From: Betaproteobacteria bacterium
GTDB taxonomy: Bacteria; Pseudomonadota; Gammaproteobacteria; Burkholderiales; Burkholderiaceae_C
DNA: 64,000 nt
Assembly: GCA_016716535.1 (NCBI GenBank)
Contig: JADJWD010000002.1
Location: 682,001-746,000, forward strand
Direction of reading: 5' to 3'
The position numbers and the translations under genes were made by a program. Shown one piece after another: positions 19,987 to 30,843 of this stretch; the first letter of the stretch is position 1; each line of letters begins with the position of its first letter. Under the pieces are notes generated by a model that was not told where the DNA came from, ran no database searches, and worked only from the letters and a program-made list of their open reading frames with translations.

Positions 19987-22944
19987 TCAAGCGCCGGCCT
20001 GGCCGCCCTGCGCCGCCGCCGGCATCAGCGCGAAGATGCCGCGGTACTCGCGCACCCACGAGGCCACGCGCTCGGCGCCCATCGGCGCGGCGATGCCGTT
20101 GCCCTGGCCGATGTCGCAGCCGAGTTCGAGCAGCGCGCGCGCCTGCGCCGGGCTCTCGACACCCTCGGCGACGACGGTGCAGTTGAACGTGCGCGCGAGG
20201 CCGATGACGCCTTCGACGATGGCGCGGTCGTGCGCGTCGTCGAGCATGTGGTGCACGAAGCTGCGGTCGATCTTCAGCACGTCGACCGGCAGCCGCTTCA
20301 GGTAGGTCAGCGTCGAGTAGCCGGTGCCGAAGTCGTCGAGCGCGAAGCGCACGCCGAGCGACCGGCAGCGCGCCATCAGCGACGACGTGGCTTCGATGTC
20401 GGCGTGCGCGGCCGTTTCGAGCATTTCGAGCTCGAGCTTGGCGGCCAGCGGCTCGGGCCGGCGCGCGAGCAGCGCCGCCAGCCGCATCGCGAAGTCGGGC
20501 TCCTGCAGATGGCGCGCCGAGATGTTGACGCTGACCGAGAGATCCAGCCCCGCGCGCTGCCACTGCACGAGGTGATCCAGCGCCTGCGAGAGCACCCAGT
20601 CGCCGACGCGTGCCGACAGCCCGGTGTTCTCGATCAGCGGCAGAAACTGCGCCGGCGAGATCAGGCCCTGCTGCGGGTGCTCCCAGCGCAGCAGGGCTTC
20701 TAGGCCGAGCACGCGGCCGCTGCGCATGTCCACCTTCGGCTGGTAGACGAGCACGAACTCGTGCAGGTCGAGCGCCTCCTGCACGCGGCCGATCGCCATC
20801 ACGCGCTCTTCGGTGCGGCGGCGGTTCTCCGGGTCGAAGAAGAGGTAGCCGTTGCGCCCGGCCTGCTTGGCGCCGTACATTGCGTGGTCGGCGTGGCGCA
20901 GCAGCGTGTCGGCGTCGCTGCGGTCGATCGGGTAGATCGTCGCGCCCATGCTCGCGCTCACCTGCACCGGCTCGGCCTCGGGGCCCACCGCGAACGGCTG
21001 CGCGACGACGCGCAGCACGCGCTCCACGGCCAGCCGTGCCTCCTCGATCGTGCCGGCGCGCAGCAGCAGCACGAACTCGTCGCCGCCCAGGCGCGCCGCC
21101 GCGTCGGCCCAGTTCTCGCGGCTGCGCAACGCGCTGCGCAGCCGGCCGGCCAGCTCGACGAGCAGGCGGTCGCCGGCGTCGTGGCCGTGGCGGTCGTTCA
21201 CCGGCTTGAAGTGGTCGATGTCGAGATAACAGACGACGAGCAGCCAGCCGTCGCGGTCGGTCGCGGCCATCGCGTCGACGAGCAGCTGCGACAAACGGCT
21301 GCGGTTGGGCAGCCGCGTCAGCTCGTCGAAGTGCGCCTGCCGCTCGAGCTGCTCGCGCTGCCGGCGCTGCTCGGTGATGTCGGCAATGACGACGACGTGG
21401 TAGTCGGGGCGGCCGGGGTCGGCCGAGGTGCCCGGCACCGCGGAGATCGTCGTCTGCAGCGTCAGCGGCTCGCCATCGGCGCGCTTTTCGAACAGCTCGC
21501 CGCGCCAGCGGCCCTGCGCGCGCAGCGCCGCCCACATCGCCGCGCGCTGCTGGCGCGCCAGCGGGTCGGCGGGGTCGGGCTTCAGCAGCGAGGGCACGCG
21601 GCCGAGCATCGCCTCGCGCGTCGTGCCGAGGATCTCGCTGTAGGCCGGGTTCACGTCCAGCGTGCGCATCTCAGCGTCGGTGACGAGCAGGCCCTCGTGC
21701 AGGTGCTGGAAGAGGTTCAGCGACATGCGCTGGCGCTCCTGCGCCTCGTGCCGCTCGTGGATGTCGGCCAGCGTCACGAGCACGCGCGTCGGCTTGTCGC
21801 AGCCATCGCGCTCGGTGACGAGCAGCGTCGCTTCGAACCAGCGCCAGCCGCCGGCTTCGGGCAGGCGCAGCTCGACCTGCCGGCGGCCGCTGGCGCCGGC
21901 CTTCACCGCTTCCACGGCGTCGGCCAGGCGCGGCTGGTCGTCGCGGTGCAACTGCGTCGTCCACGCCGCCGGGTCCCAGCGCCGGGCGCGGAAGTGTGTC
22001 AGCGCGCGCCAGGCGGCCGAGGCGAAACCGGCGCCGGTGGCCAGGTCCCAGTCGGCGACGCCGAGCCGCGAGCCGTCCAGCGCCCACTCCCAGCGCTGCG
22101 CCTTGCCGGCCCAGGCCACCGCCGCGGCGTGCGCGCCGAGCAGCGCGGCGATGCACGCCGCGCACCAGACGAGCAGCGAGGCGCCGAACTCGGTGCGCAG
22201 CGGGTCGCTGTGGGCGATGCCGTTCAGCGCCGTCGCGGCCACCAGCACGCCGAGCAGCGTCGAGCCGGCGGCGAGCGTGAAGTGCCCGCGCAGCGCCAGC
22301 GCCGCGGCCAGCAGCGGCAGCGTGAGCGCGGTCAGCAGTTGCAGTGCCGGGCCCATCTGCGGCAACGCCCACAGCGCCGCCAGCGAGGCGACGACAGCCA
22401 GCAGCGCCAGCAGCGACTCGCGCCAGTCGGCCTGCGGCTGCAGCGCCTGCAGCACGCGGCGGTCGGTGGCGAAGCCGGTCGCCGCGGCGAGCAGCATGCC
22501 GAGCACGAGGACGCTCCAGCCGGCGAAGCCGGCGGGCCACCACAACTCGGCCTGCGTCGAGGCGACCCAGGCGCTCAGCACCAGCGAAGGCACTGCGGCG
22601 GCCAGCGGCACCACCAGCACCAGCGCGGCGGCGTCACGCGCGCGCTCCAGCCGGGCGTCGAAGCGCAGCAGTTGCAGCAGCCGCACGGCGATCGCCACCG
22701 TCGCCGCCACCGCGAGCAGCGCGTAGACGCTGTGCCACAGGCCGTGCGCGCCGGTGGCCATCGCGACGCCGAGGCCGGCGAGCACCCCCAGCAGCATCGC
22801 CTGGCTGAAGCGCAGCACCATCGCCAGCGCGAGGCCGGCCGGCAGCGCCATCCACGACCACGGTTCGGCCGGCGGCCAGGCGAGCGCACCGGCGAAGGCC
22901 AGCGCCACCGACGCCAGCGCCACCATCGCCCAGCGCAGCGGCAT
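19987..22944 (-). CDS. membrane-bound PAS-GGDEF-EAL protein (cyclic-di-GMP turnover)
   Basis: Likely makes and/or degrades c-di-GMP in response to an unknown signal. From the ATG at 22944 it has 985 residues. The N-terminal 270 or so hold roughly eight hydrophobic segments (for example WAMVALASVALAFAGALAWP and VLVLGMLLAAATGFATD), a MASE-like sensor. A PAS-like fold and a second PAS domain (HEGLLVTDAEMRTLDVNPAY) follow. The GGDEF domain has an intact active motif at about residue 619 (ARLGGDEFVLLL). The EAL domain has intact EALLRWEHP near 747 and KIDRSFV later. The frame remains protein-like up to a TTG at 23010, so a slightly longer form is possible. Both catalytic motifs are complete, so the net activity cannot be told. 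Confidence 0.9.
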   Translation of the reverse strand: MPLRWAMVALASVALAFAGALAWPPAEPWSWMALPAGLALAMVLRFSQAMLLGVLAGLGVAMATGAHGLWHSVYALLAVAATVAIAVRLLQLLRFDARLERARDAAALVLVVPLAAAVPSLVLSAWVASTQAELWWPAGFAGWSVLVLGMLLAAATGFATDRRVLQALQPQADWRESLLALLAVVASLAALWALPQMGPALQLLTALTLPLLAAALALRGHFTLAAGSTLLGVLVAATALNGIAHSDPLRTEFGASLLVWCAACIAALLGAHAAAVAWAGKAQRWEWALDGSRLGVADWDLATGAGFASAAWRALTHFRARRWDPAAWTTQLHRDDQPRLADAVEAVKAGASGRRQVELRLPEAGGWRWFEATLLVTERDGCDKPTRVLVTLADIHERHEAQERQRMSLNLFQHLHEGLLVTDAEMRTLDVNPAYSEILGTTREAMLGRVPSLLKPDPADPLARQQRAAMWAALRAQGRWRGELFEKRADGEPLTLQTTISAVPGTSADPGRPDYHVVVIADITEQRRQREQLERQAHFDELTRLPNRSRLSQLLVDAMAATDRDGWLLVVCYLDIDHFKPVNDRHGHDAGDRLLVELAGRLRSALRSRENWADAAARLGGDEFVLLLRAGTIEEARLAVERVLRVVAQPFAVGPEAEPVQVSASMGATIYPIDRSDADTLLRHADHAMYGAKQAGRNGYLFFDPENRRRTEERVMAIGRVQEALDLHEFVLVYQPKVDMRSGRVLGLEALLRWEHPQQGLISPAQFLPLIENTGLSARVGDWVLSQALDHLVQWQRAGLDLSVSVNISARHLQEPDFAMRLAALLARRPEPLAAKLELEMLETAAHADIEATSSLMARCRSLGVRFALDDFGTGYSTLTYLKRLPVDVLKIDRSFVHHMLDDAHDRAIVEGVIGLARTFNCTVVAEGVESPAQARALLELGCDIGQGNGIAAPMGAERVASWVREYRGIFALMPAAAQGGQAGA

Positions 22945-23072
22945 CAGCGTGCCGGCCACCCAGGCGAGCGCGCGGTCGCGCAGGTCGTCCAGGGCGTATG
23001 GCGGAGTCAAAGGGGCGCCGTCGGGTTTGTTCTTGTGCGGCTTGCTTGCGCGGGGAGCGTGCGGTGCGCCCC

Positions 23073-23345
23073 TCAGCCGCCCGGTGGCACGTAGCCGGCG
23101 GGGCGCTCGGCGCCCTCGCCGAAGAAGAACTGCTCCATCTGCCGCGCCAGGTACTGGCGGGCGCGTGCATCGGCCAGGTTCAGCCGGTTTTCGTTGACGA
23201 GCATCGTCTGGTGCTTCTTCCACATCTCGAACGCCTCTTTGCTGACGTTGTCGTAGATGCGCTTGCCCAGCTCACCGGGGTAGGGCGCGAAGCCGAGGCC
23301 TTCGGCCTCCTTCTTCAGGTAGATGCAATTCACCATGCGGGCCAT
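23073..23345 (-). CDS. yggX: probable Fe(2+)-trafficking protein YggX
   Basis: A 90-residue protein that protects iron-sulfur clusters and labile iron in enterobacteria. The family core is complete: MARMVNCIYLKKEAEGL with the single conserved Cys near the N-terminus, PYPGELGKRIYDNVSKEAFE, then WKKHQTMLVNENRLNLADAR and an aromatic C-terminal helix (YLARQMEQFFFG). Length matches the family (about 90). It lies 44 bp downstream of argA on the same strand and about 60-130 bp upstream of the GGDEF/EAL gene, so it may be co-transcribed with either. Confidence 0.95.
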   Translation of the reverse strand: MARMVNCIYLKKEAEGLGFAPYPGELGKRIYDNVSKEAFEMWKKHQTMLVNENRLNLADARARQYLARQMEQFFFGEGAERPAGYVPPGG

Positions 23346-23389
23346 CGGGGCACCTCTGTCTCTGTCGGTTCAGGCTCAAACGGGGTTCG

Positions 23390-24727
<1,338 letters not shown>

Positions 24728-24869
24728 CGTTTTTCATTGTGCCGCAGGGGATGGTGCCCGTGCTTCCTGATCGCCCGCGTTCGCCTGCATCGCGTCGCCG
24801 ACAACCCTTGACGGCAGCCGCGCCGGCCTTGACGATCCGCGCCCCATCTTCCTTGCAGGAGACAGCGCG

Positions 24870-25271
24870 ATGAAGAGCTTCGAGGATGTGTTCAAGACCC
24901 CTGGCGCGTTCAGCTGGACCGAGCTGATGACGCCCGACGCGAAGAAGGCCACCGAGTTCTACGGCAGCCTCTTCGGCTGGAAGTTCGACGTGATGAACAT
25001 GGGCGGGGGCGGCGACTACCACGTCGTGAAGACCGACGACACCGCGATCGGCGGCATCATGGCCATCCCGCCCGGCCAGCCGATGCCCACCGCCTGGTGC
25101 GCCTATGTCACCGTGCCCGACACCGACGCCGCGGCGGTCAAGTGCAAGGCGCTCGGCGGCTCGGTGTGCGCGGGGCCGATGGACATCCCCAACGTCGGCC
25201 GCTTCGCGGTGCTGCAGGATCCGCAGGGGGCGGTGTTCAACGTCATCGCCTACGCCATGCCGGCAAACTGA
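24870..25271 (+). CDS. VOC-family (glyoxalase/bleomycin-resistance fold) protein
   Basis: A 133-residue single VOC module pair: PGAFSWTELMTPDAKKATEF, YGSLFGWKFDVMNM, then VPDTDAAAVKCKALGGSV and the terminal FAVLQDPQGAVFNVIAY. The ‘Glu in SWTEL’ and ‘DPQGAVF’ positions resemble the group of small VOC proteins often annotated as glyoxalase-related, in which no reaction has been settled. The start is supported by an AGGAGA Shine-Dalgarno 8-9 nt before the ATG. It stands alone between divergent argA and hrpA 98 bp downstream. The fold is secure; the substrate is unknown. Confidence 0.85.
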   Translation: MKSFEDVFKTPGAFSWTELMTPDAKKATEFYGSLFGWKFDVMNMGGGGDYHVVKTDDTAIGGIMAIPPGQPMPTAWCAYVTVPDTDAAAVKCKALGGSVCAGPMDIPNVGRFAVLQDPQGAVFNVIAYAMPAN

Positions 25272-25369
25272 CTTACCTGCGAAGCGCGGCCGCGCCGACC
25301 GCACGGCAACGACGGCAGGGCGCGCGCAGAGGGGCGCGCAGGGGGGCGCGCGCAGATAATGCGCGCCCC

Positions 25370-28300
25370 ATGACGAAACCGCGGCCGCCGCAGCCTCCGC
25401 CGCCGCCGCGGCCACCTTCGCCGCCGGCGCGGCCCCTGCCGCCGATCATCTACCCCGAGGCGCTGCCGGTCAGCGCCCGCCGCGACGAGATCGCGCGCGC
25501 GCTCGCCGCGCACCCGGTCATCATCGTCAGCGGCGAGACGGGCTCGGGCAAGACGACGCAGCTGCCGAAGATCGCGCTCGAACTCGGGCGCGGCGGCGCT
25601 GCCGAGAGAGCCGGCACATCGGCCAAGCCGCGCCTCATCGGCCACACGCAGCCGCGGCGCATCGCGGCTTCCAGCGTCGCCAAGCGCATCGCCGAGGAAC
25701 TGAAGACGCCACTCGGCGAAGTGGTCGGCTTCAAGGTCCGCTTCCAGGACCGGCTGTCCAGCGGCGCCAGCGTCAAGCTGATGACCGACGGCATCCTGCT
25801 CGCCGAGACGCAGAGCGACCCTTTGCTGAAGGCGTACGACACGCTGATCATCGACGAGGCGCACGAGCGCAGCCTCAACATCGACTTCCTGCTCGGGTAC
25901 CTGCGCGAGATCCTGCCGCGGCGGCCCGACCTGAAGGTCGTCGTCACCTCGGCGACGATCGACGCCGAGCGCTTCGCCACGCACTTCGCCTCGGCGCGCG
26001 GGCCGGCGCCGGTGATCGCCGTCAGCGGGCGCCTGTACCCGGTGGAAGTGCGCTGGCGGCCGTTCGAGGAGAAGCGCGACTTCGGGCTCGAAGACGCGGT
26101 GGCCGAGGCAGTGGACGAGTTGTGGCGCGTCCCGGGTGCATCGCCCGGCGGCGGCCCCGGCGACATCCTCGTCTTCCTGCCCGGCGAGCGCGAGATCCGC
26201 GAGTGCGCCGACCACCTGCGCCGGCATCTCGCGCAGGCGCATCACGCAGGACCACCGGCCGAAATCCTGCCGCTCTTTGCGCGCTTGTCGCAGGCCGAGC
26301 AGGACCGCGTCTTCACGACCGGCGGCGGGCGGCGCATCGTGCTCGCGACCAACGTCGCCGAGACGTCGCTCACCGTACCCGGCATCCGCTACGTCATCGA
26401 CAGCGGGCTGGCGCGCGTCAAGCGCTACAGCTTTCGCAACAAGGTCGAGCAGTTGCTCGTCGAGCCGATCAGCCAGGCCGCTGCGAACCAGCGCGCCGGC
26501 CGCTGCGGCCGCGTCGCCGAGGGCGTGTGCATTCGCCTGTACGACGAGGCATCGTTCGCGGGCCGGCCGCGCTTCACCGACCCGGAGATCCTGCGCAGCT
26601 CGCTCGCGGGCGTGATCCTTCGCATGAAGTCGCTGCACCTCGGACGCGTCGAGGACTTCCCGTTCCTCGAGCCGCCGCCGAGGAAGGCGATCGCCGACGG
26701 CTACGCGCTGCTGGCCGAACTCGGCGCCGTCGACGACGCCAACGAGCTGACGGCCGTCGGTCGCGAGCTTTCGCGCCTGCCGCTGGACCCGCGCGTCGGC
26801 CGCATGATCCTCGCCGCGCGCGAGCGCGATGCGCTGACCGAGGTGCTGGTCATCGCCGCCGGCCTGAGCGTGCAGGACGTGCGCGACCGCCCGCTCGAGC
26901 AGCAGCAGGCGGCCGACCAGAAGCACAAGCCCTTCGACGACGAGAAGAGCGAGTTCATCGGCACGCTGGCGCTGTGGAAGTGGATCGAGGCCGGCCGCGG
27001 CGTGCATGGTCACAAGGACCACGGCGGTCCGACGGCCGCGCCCGTCGACACCCACAAGCTCAGCCACCGCCAGCAGGAGCAACGCCTGCGCGAGCACTTC
27101 ATCAGCCCGCGCCGCGTGCGCGAGTGGCGCGACATCCATGCGCAGCTGCACACCGTCGTCGCCGAGCACGGCTGGCGGCTCAACGGCACGCCGGCCACGT
27201 ATGAGCAGGTGCACCTGGCGCTGCTCGCGGGCCTCTTGGGCAACATCGGCTGCAAGGCCGACGAAGAGGACTGGTACCTCGGCGCACGCGGCATCAAGTT
27301 CTGGCGCCATCCGGGTGCGAACCTCGCGAAGAAGCCCGGGCGCTGGATCGTCGCGGCCGAACTCGTCGAGACGACGCGCCTTTACGGCCGCGGCATCGCC
27401 GCGATCGAGCCGCAGTGGCTGCCGGCGCTGGCCGGCCACCTGCTGAAGAAGCAACTGCTCGAACCGCGCTGGGAGAAGAAGGCCGGCGAGGTGGTGGCGC
27501 TCGAGCGCGCAACGCTCTACGGTCTCGTCATCTACAACAACCGGCGCGTCGCCTATGCGCAGGTGGACCCGGCCGGTGCGCGCGAGATCTTCATCCGCGA
27601 GGCGCTCGTCGCCTCGCTGACCGAGCCCGACGCCTGGGACACGAAGCTGCCGTTCATCGCGCACAACCGGCGAACGCTGCGCGAAGTGCAGGAACTCGAG
27701 CACAAGGCGCGGCGCCAGGATGTGCTCGTCGACGAAGGGCTGATCGAGGCGTTCTACGACGCCAAGCTGCCGGCCGACGTGTGCAGCACCGCGAGCTTCG
27801 AGCGCTGGTATCGCGAAGCGGCCAGGCGCGAGCCGAAGCTCTTGCACCTGACGCGCGAGGAACTGATGCGGCACGAGGCGGCCGGCATCACGACCGAGGC
27901 GTATCCGCGCGTCATCCGGCTGGGCGGCATCGACTGCGCCGCCAGCTACCTGCACGAGCCGGGCGACGCGCGCGACGGGCTGACGGTGACGGTGCCGATC
28001 TACGCGCTGAACCAGGTCAGCGAAGAGCGCTGCGAGTGGCTGGTCCCCGGCATGCTGGCGGCCAAGGTGCAGGCGCTGGTCAAGAGCCTGCATCAGCGGC
28101 CGCGCTCGCGCCTGGTGCCGCTGCCCGAATTCGCCGAAGCGTTCTGCGCGGCGGTGCCGTTTGCGCAGGGTAGCCTCGTCGAGGCGTTGCTGAAGGTCGT
28201 GCGCGAGCGCACGCAGTTGCCGGTGCAACGCGGCGACTTAAAGGCCGAGCAGCTCGCGCCGCACTTGTTCATGAACTTCGTCGTCGTCGACGAACACGGC

Positions 28301-29395
28301 CGCCAGCTCGGCATCGGCCGCGACCTCGCGGCCCTGAAGGCGCAGTGGGGGCGCGAGGCGCGCAGCGCGTTCCAGGCGCTGGCGGCGTTGCGGGCGGCGC
28401 CGGGGGCGGCGGTGCCGTCGGCGGCGACGCCTTCATCGGCCCCGCCGGCGCCGGCGGCAGCGGCTGCGCGCGGCGGCGTCGCGGCGGGCATCGCGAAGCC
28501 CGCGGCGGCGCGATCGAGCGGCGCGGAAGCTGCGGCGGCCGACGAGCCTCGCCGCCACACCGCCTGGACCTTCGGTGAACTGCCCGAGCTCATGGAAGTC
28601 AAGCGCGGCAGCCAGGTGATGGTTGGCTTCCCGGCCGTCGTCGATCTCGGCGACGCCGTGGCTGTCGAGGTCTTCGACGAGCCCGACGTGGCTGCGCGCC
28701 GGCACCGCGCCGGCCTGCGGCGGCTCGTTGCGCTGCAACTGCGCGAGCCGCTGAAGTACCTCGAGAAGCAAATCGACGGCCTGAACGCGATGGCCGTGCA
28801 GTACATGGCCCTCGGCACGCTCGAGGAGCTGCGCGCGCAGATCATCGAGCTGGCGCTCGAGCGCGCATTCCTCGCCGACCCGCTGCCCGCCGACGAGGCC
28901 GCCTTCAAGGCGCGCATCGACGAAGGCCGCGCGCGCCTGAACCTCATCGCGCAGGAAGTGGCACGCCAGGCCGCCGTCGTGCTGGCCGAGCACGCCGCGG
29001 CGCAGCGCAAGCTGCGCGACAGCAAGCCGCCGCGCGACGTGGCCGACGACATCACGGCGCAACTCCAGCGCCTCGTCGGCAAGCGGTTCATCGTCGACAC
29101 ACCATGGGCGCAGCTGCAGCACCTGCCGCGCTACCTGCGCGCCGTGCAACTGCGCCTGGACAAGCTGCGCATCGACCCCGCGCGCGACGCCGCGCGGCTG
29201 GCCGAACTGCGCCCCCTCGAACAACGCTGGCTGCGCCGCCAAGCCGAACTGCGTGGCGCCGCGCACGCGCGGCTCACCGAATACCGCTGGCTGCTCGAGG
29301 AACTGCGCGTCAGCCTCTTCGCGCAGGAACTGCGCACGCCGCAGCCGGTGAGCGCCAAGCGGTTGGACAAGGTGTGGGGGCAGATCGAGGGGTGA
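25370..29395 (+). CDS. hrpA: ATP-dependent RNA helicase HrpA (DEAH box)
   Basis: A 1341-residue SF2 RNA helicase; in E. coli HrpA acts on stalled ribosomes and fimbrial mRNA. The start is the ATG at 25370, since the frame upstream overlaps the VOC gene. A Pro-rich leader of about 25 residues precedes motif I GETGSGKTT (55-63). Motif Ia (THTQPRRIAA-like, GHTQPRRIAASS), motif II IIDEAHERSLN (DEAH near 161), motif III VTSATID, motif V TNVAETSLTVPGIRYVID and motif VI NQRAGRCGR follow. The HA2 and OB-fold regions and the long HrpA-specific C-terminus are present. An Ala/Pro-rich insertion of about 60 residues (bases 28379-28560) separates the helicase part from the C-terminal domain, probably a flexible linker. 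Confidence 0.95.
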   Translation: MTKPRPPQPPPPPRPPSPPARPLPPIIYPEALPVSARRDEIARALAAHPVIIVSGETGSGKTTQLPKIALELGRGGAAERAGTSAKPRLIGHTQPRRIAASSVAKRIAEELKTPLGEVVGFKVRFQDRLSSGASVKLMTDGILLAETQSDPLLKAYDTLIIDEAHERSLNIDFLLGYLREILPRRPDLKVVVTSATIDAERFATHFASARGPAPVIAVSGRLYPVEVRWRPFEEKRDFGLEDAVAEAVDELWRVPGASPGGGPGDILVFLPGEREIRECADHLRRHLAQAHHAGPPAEILPLFARLSQAEQDRVFTTGGGRRIVLATNVAETSLTVPGIRYVIDSGLARVKRYSFRNKVEQLLVEPISQAAANQRAGRCGRVAEGVCIRLYDEASFAGRPRFTDPEILRSSLAGVILRMKSLHLGRVEDFPFLEPPPRKAIADGYALLAELGAVDDANELTAVGRELSRLPLDPRVGRMILAARERDALTEVLVIAAGLSVQDVRDRPLEQQQAADQKHKPFDDEKSEFIGTLALWKWIEAGRGVHGHKDHGGPTAAPVDTHKLSHRQQEQRLREHFISPRRVREWRDIHAQLHTVVAEHGWRLNGTPATYEQVHLALLAGLLGNIGCKADEEDWYLGARGIKFWRHPGANLAKKPGRWIVAAELVETTRLYGRGIAAIEPQWLPALAGHLLKKQLLEPRWEKKAGEVVALERATLYGLVIYNNRRVAYAQVDPAGAREIFIREALVASLTEPDAWDTKLPFIAHNRRTLREVQELEHKARRQDVLVDEGLIEAFYDAKLPADVCSTASFERWYREAARREPKLLHLTREELMRHEAAGITTEAYPRVIRLGGIDCAASYLHEPGDARDGLTVTVPIYALNQVSEERCEWLVPGMLAAKVQALVKSLHQRPRSRLVPLPEFAEAFCAAVPFAQGSLVEALLKVVRERTQLPVQRGDLKAEQLAPHLFMNFVVVDEHGRQLGIGRDLAALKAQWGREARSAFQALAALRAAPGAAVPSAATPSSAPPAPAAAAARGGVAAGIAKPAAARSSGAEAAAADEPRRHTAWTFGELPELMEVKRGSQVMVGFPAVVDLGDAVAVEVFDEPDVAARRHRAGLRRLVALQLREPLKYLEKQIDGLNAMAVQYMALGTLEELRAQIIELALERAFLADPLPADEAAFKARIDEGRARLNLIAQEVARQAAVVLAEHAAAQRKLRDSKPPRDVADDITAQLQRLVGKRFIVDTPWAQLQHLPRYLRAVQLRLDKLRIDPARDAARLAELRPLEQRWLRRQAELRGAAHARLTEYRWLLEELRVSLFAQELRTPQPVSAKRLDKVWGQIEG

Positions 29396-29454
29396 GCGCG
29401 CCGCCTGCCGACGCCCGCCCACAGCCGGGCCGCGAATCCTCCGCTTGATTTGTC

Positions 29455-29487
29455 GCAAATAACAATGATTCGCAACTGCGATATGAT
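29455..29487 (+). promoter_or_regulatory. putative Fur box overlapping a promoter
   Basis: GCAAATAACAATGATTCGCA at 29455-29474 has dyad symmetry (GCnAAT...ATTnGC) and resembles betaproteobacterial Fur boxes of the GCAAATAATAATCATTCGCA form. A -10-like TATGAT lies at 29482-29487, so the box would cover the -35 region. This is an AT-rich island in otherwise GC-rich DNA, 60 bp before the iron-type binding-protein gene. Iron repression is inferred. Confidence 0.6.
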
Positions 29488-29547
29488 CGCCGCGCTCACA
29501 ACGGCCGGGCGCCTGTCCATCCCGGCTTCTCACCCGGACGCGCACGC

Positions 29548-30615
29548 ATGAACGCCTTGAATCGCCTGAAGCCCCTGACTCGTCTCGTGAAGCCGCTGCT
29601 GCTGGCCGCCACGCTGGCCGCCGCGGCGCCCACCGCCACCGCGCAGGAACGCGTGCTGAACCTCTACTCCGCCCGCCACTACCAGACCGACGAAGCGCTG
29701 TACGCGAACTTCACGAAGGCCACCGGCATCCGCATCAACCGCGTCGAGGCCGATGACGCCGGCATCCTGGCGCGGCTGAAGGCCGAGGGCGCGGCGAGCC
29801 CGGCCGACGTGATCCTGCTCGTCGACGCGGCGCGGCTGTGGCGCGGCGAGCAGGAGGGCCTGTTCCAGCCGGTGAAGTCGGCAGTGCTCGAGCGGCGCGT
29901 GCCGCCGCAACTGCGCGGCGGCGACACCGGCGCCGGCCCGCAGTGGGTGGCCGTGTCGACGCGCGCCCGCGTCATCGTCTACGACAAGTCGGCGCTGAAG
30001 GCCAGCGACGTCGACAGCTACGACAAGCTCGCATCGCCGGCGCTGAAGGGCAAGATCTGCGTGCGCTCGGGCTCGCACCCGTACAACCTGAGCCTCTTCG
30101 GCTCGATGCTCGAGCGCCACGGCGCCGCGCGCACCGAGGCGTGGCTGAAGGGCGTGGCCGGCAACCTGGCGCGTGCGCCCAAGGGCGGCGACACCGACCA
30201 GATCCGCTCGGTGGCCGCCGGCGAGTGCGCGGTGGCGATCAGCAACAGCTACTACTACGCGCGCCTGTTGCGCAGCCAGAAGCCCGAAGACCGCGAGGCG
30301 GTGGCGCGCACCGCCGTCGTCTTCCCCGACCAGGCGGGCGCCGGCACGCACGTCAACATCTCCGGCGCCGCGGTGGCGCGCAACGCGAAGAACCGCGACG
30401 CGGCCGTCGCCTTCGTCGAGTACCTGACGAGCGACGAGGCGCAGCGCATGCTGGCCGACGGCAACAACGAGTACCCGGCGGTGACGGGCCTGAATACCGA
30501 CAACCCGGCGCTGGTCGCGATGGGCCGCTTCAAGGCCGAGACGGTGCCGATCGCCAAGGTCGGCGCCGCGACAGCGCAAGTGCAGCAGATGCTCGACCGC
30601 GTCGGGTTCAAGTAA
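29548..30615 (+). CDS. Fe(3+) ABC transporter periplasmic binding protein (FbpA/FutA type)
   Basis: Captures ferric iron in the periplasm for an ABC importer. The 355 residues start with a signal peptide (LKPLLLAATLAAAAPTATAQ). The mature protein opens with the family phrase RVLNLYSARHYQTDEALYAN. Tyr-rich iron-site segments follow: SNSYYYARLL near residue 235 supplies the paired Tyr ligands of this family. NISGAAVARNAKNRDAAVAF and FVEYLTSDEAQRMLADGNNE are typical of FutA1/FbpA. No permease or ATPase gene is adjacent, so the rest of the transporter must be encoded elsewhere. A probable Fur box lies upstream. Confidence 0.9.
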   Translation: MNALNRLKPLTRLVKPLLLAATLAAAAPTATAQERVLNLYSARHYQTDEALYANFTKATGIRINRVEADDAGILARLKAEGAASPADVILLVDAARLWRGEQEGLFQPVKSAVLERRVPPQLRGGDTGAGPQWVAVSTRARVIVYDKSALKASDVDSYDKLASPALKGKICVRSGSHPYNLSLFGSMLERHGAARTEAWLKGVAGNLARAPKGGDTDQIRSVAAGECAVAISNSYYYARLLRSQKPEDREAVARTAVVFPDQAGAGTHVNISGAAVARNAKNRDAAVAFVEYLTSDEAQRMLADGNNEYPAVTGLNTDNPALVAMGRFKAETVPIAKVGAATAQVQQMLDRVGFK

Positions 30616-30620
30616 CCCAC

Positions 30621-30656
30621 TCGGTCCCGTCCGGTCCCGTCCGGTCCCGTCCGGTC
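30621..30656. repeat. 10-bp tandem repeat, about 3.6 copies
   Basis: The unit TCGGTCCCGT / CCGGTCCCGT repeats three times (30621-30650), with a fourth degenerate copy ending near 30656. It sits directly after the stop of the binding-protein gene. A GTCAC...GTGAC inverted repeat (30660-30664 with 30689-30693) follows and may form a GC-rich stem. No function is apparent; slippage-prone copy number is likely. Confidence 0.8.
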
Positions 30657-30843
30657 ACGGTCACGTCGCGCGCGCGGCGCCGCCGCGCGTGACGTTGTTG
30701 GCGCCCGCCGCGCAGCGCGCCCCCCGCAGTCGCGGCGGTGCTGCCGGCGCCGACGCGTGGATACCGTACCTAGAATGCGCCGCGTCCCGCCGGCCACGCG
30801 CTGATGACGCTTGGCGCAGCCAAGGCGGATTGCGGAGGGTGCG

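Noticed and set aside
30621..30656. The 10-bp tandem repeat as a CRISPR or iteron array
   Set aside because: Units are contiguous with no spacers, only about 3.6 copies, and neither cas nor replication genes are nearby.
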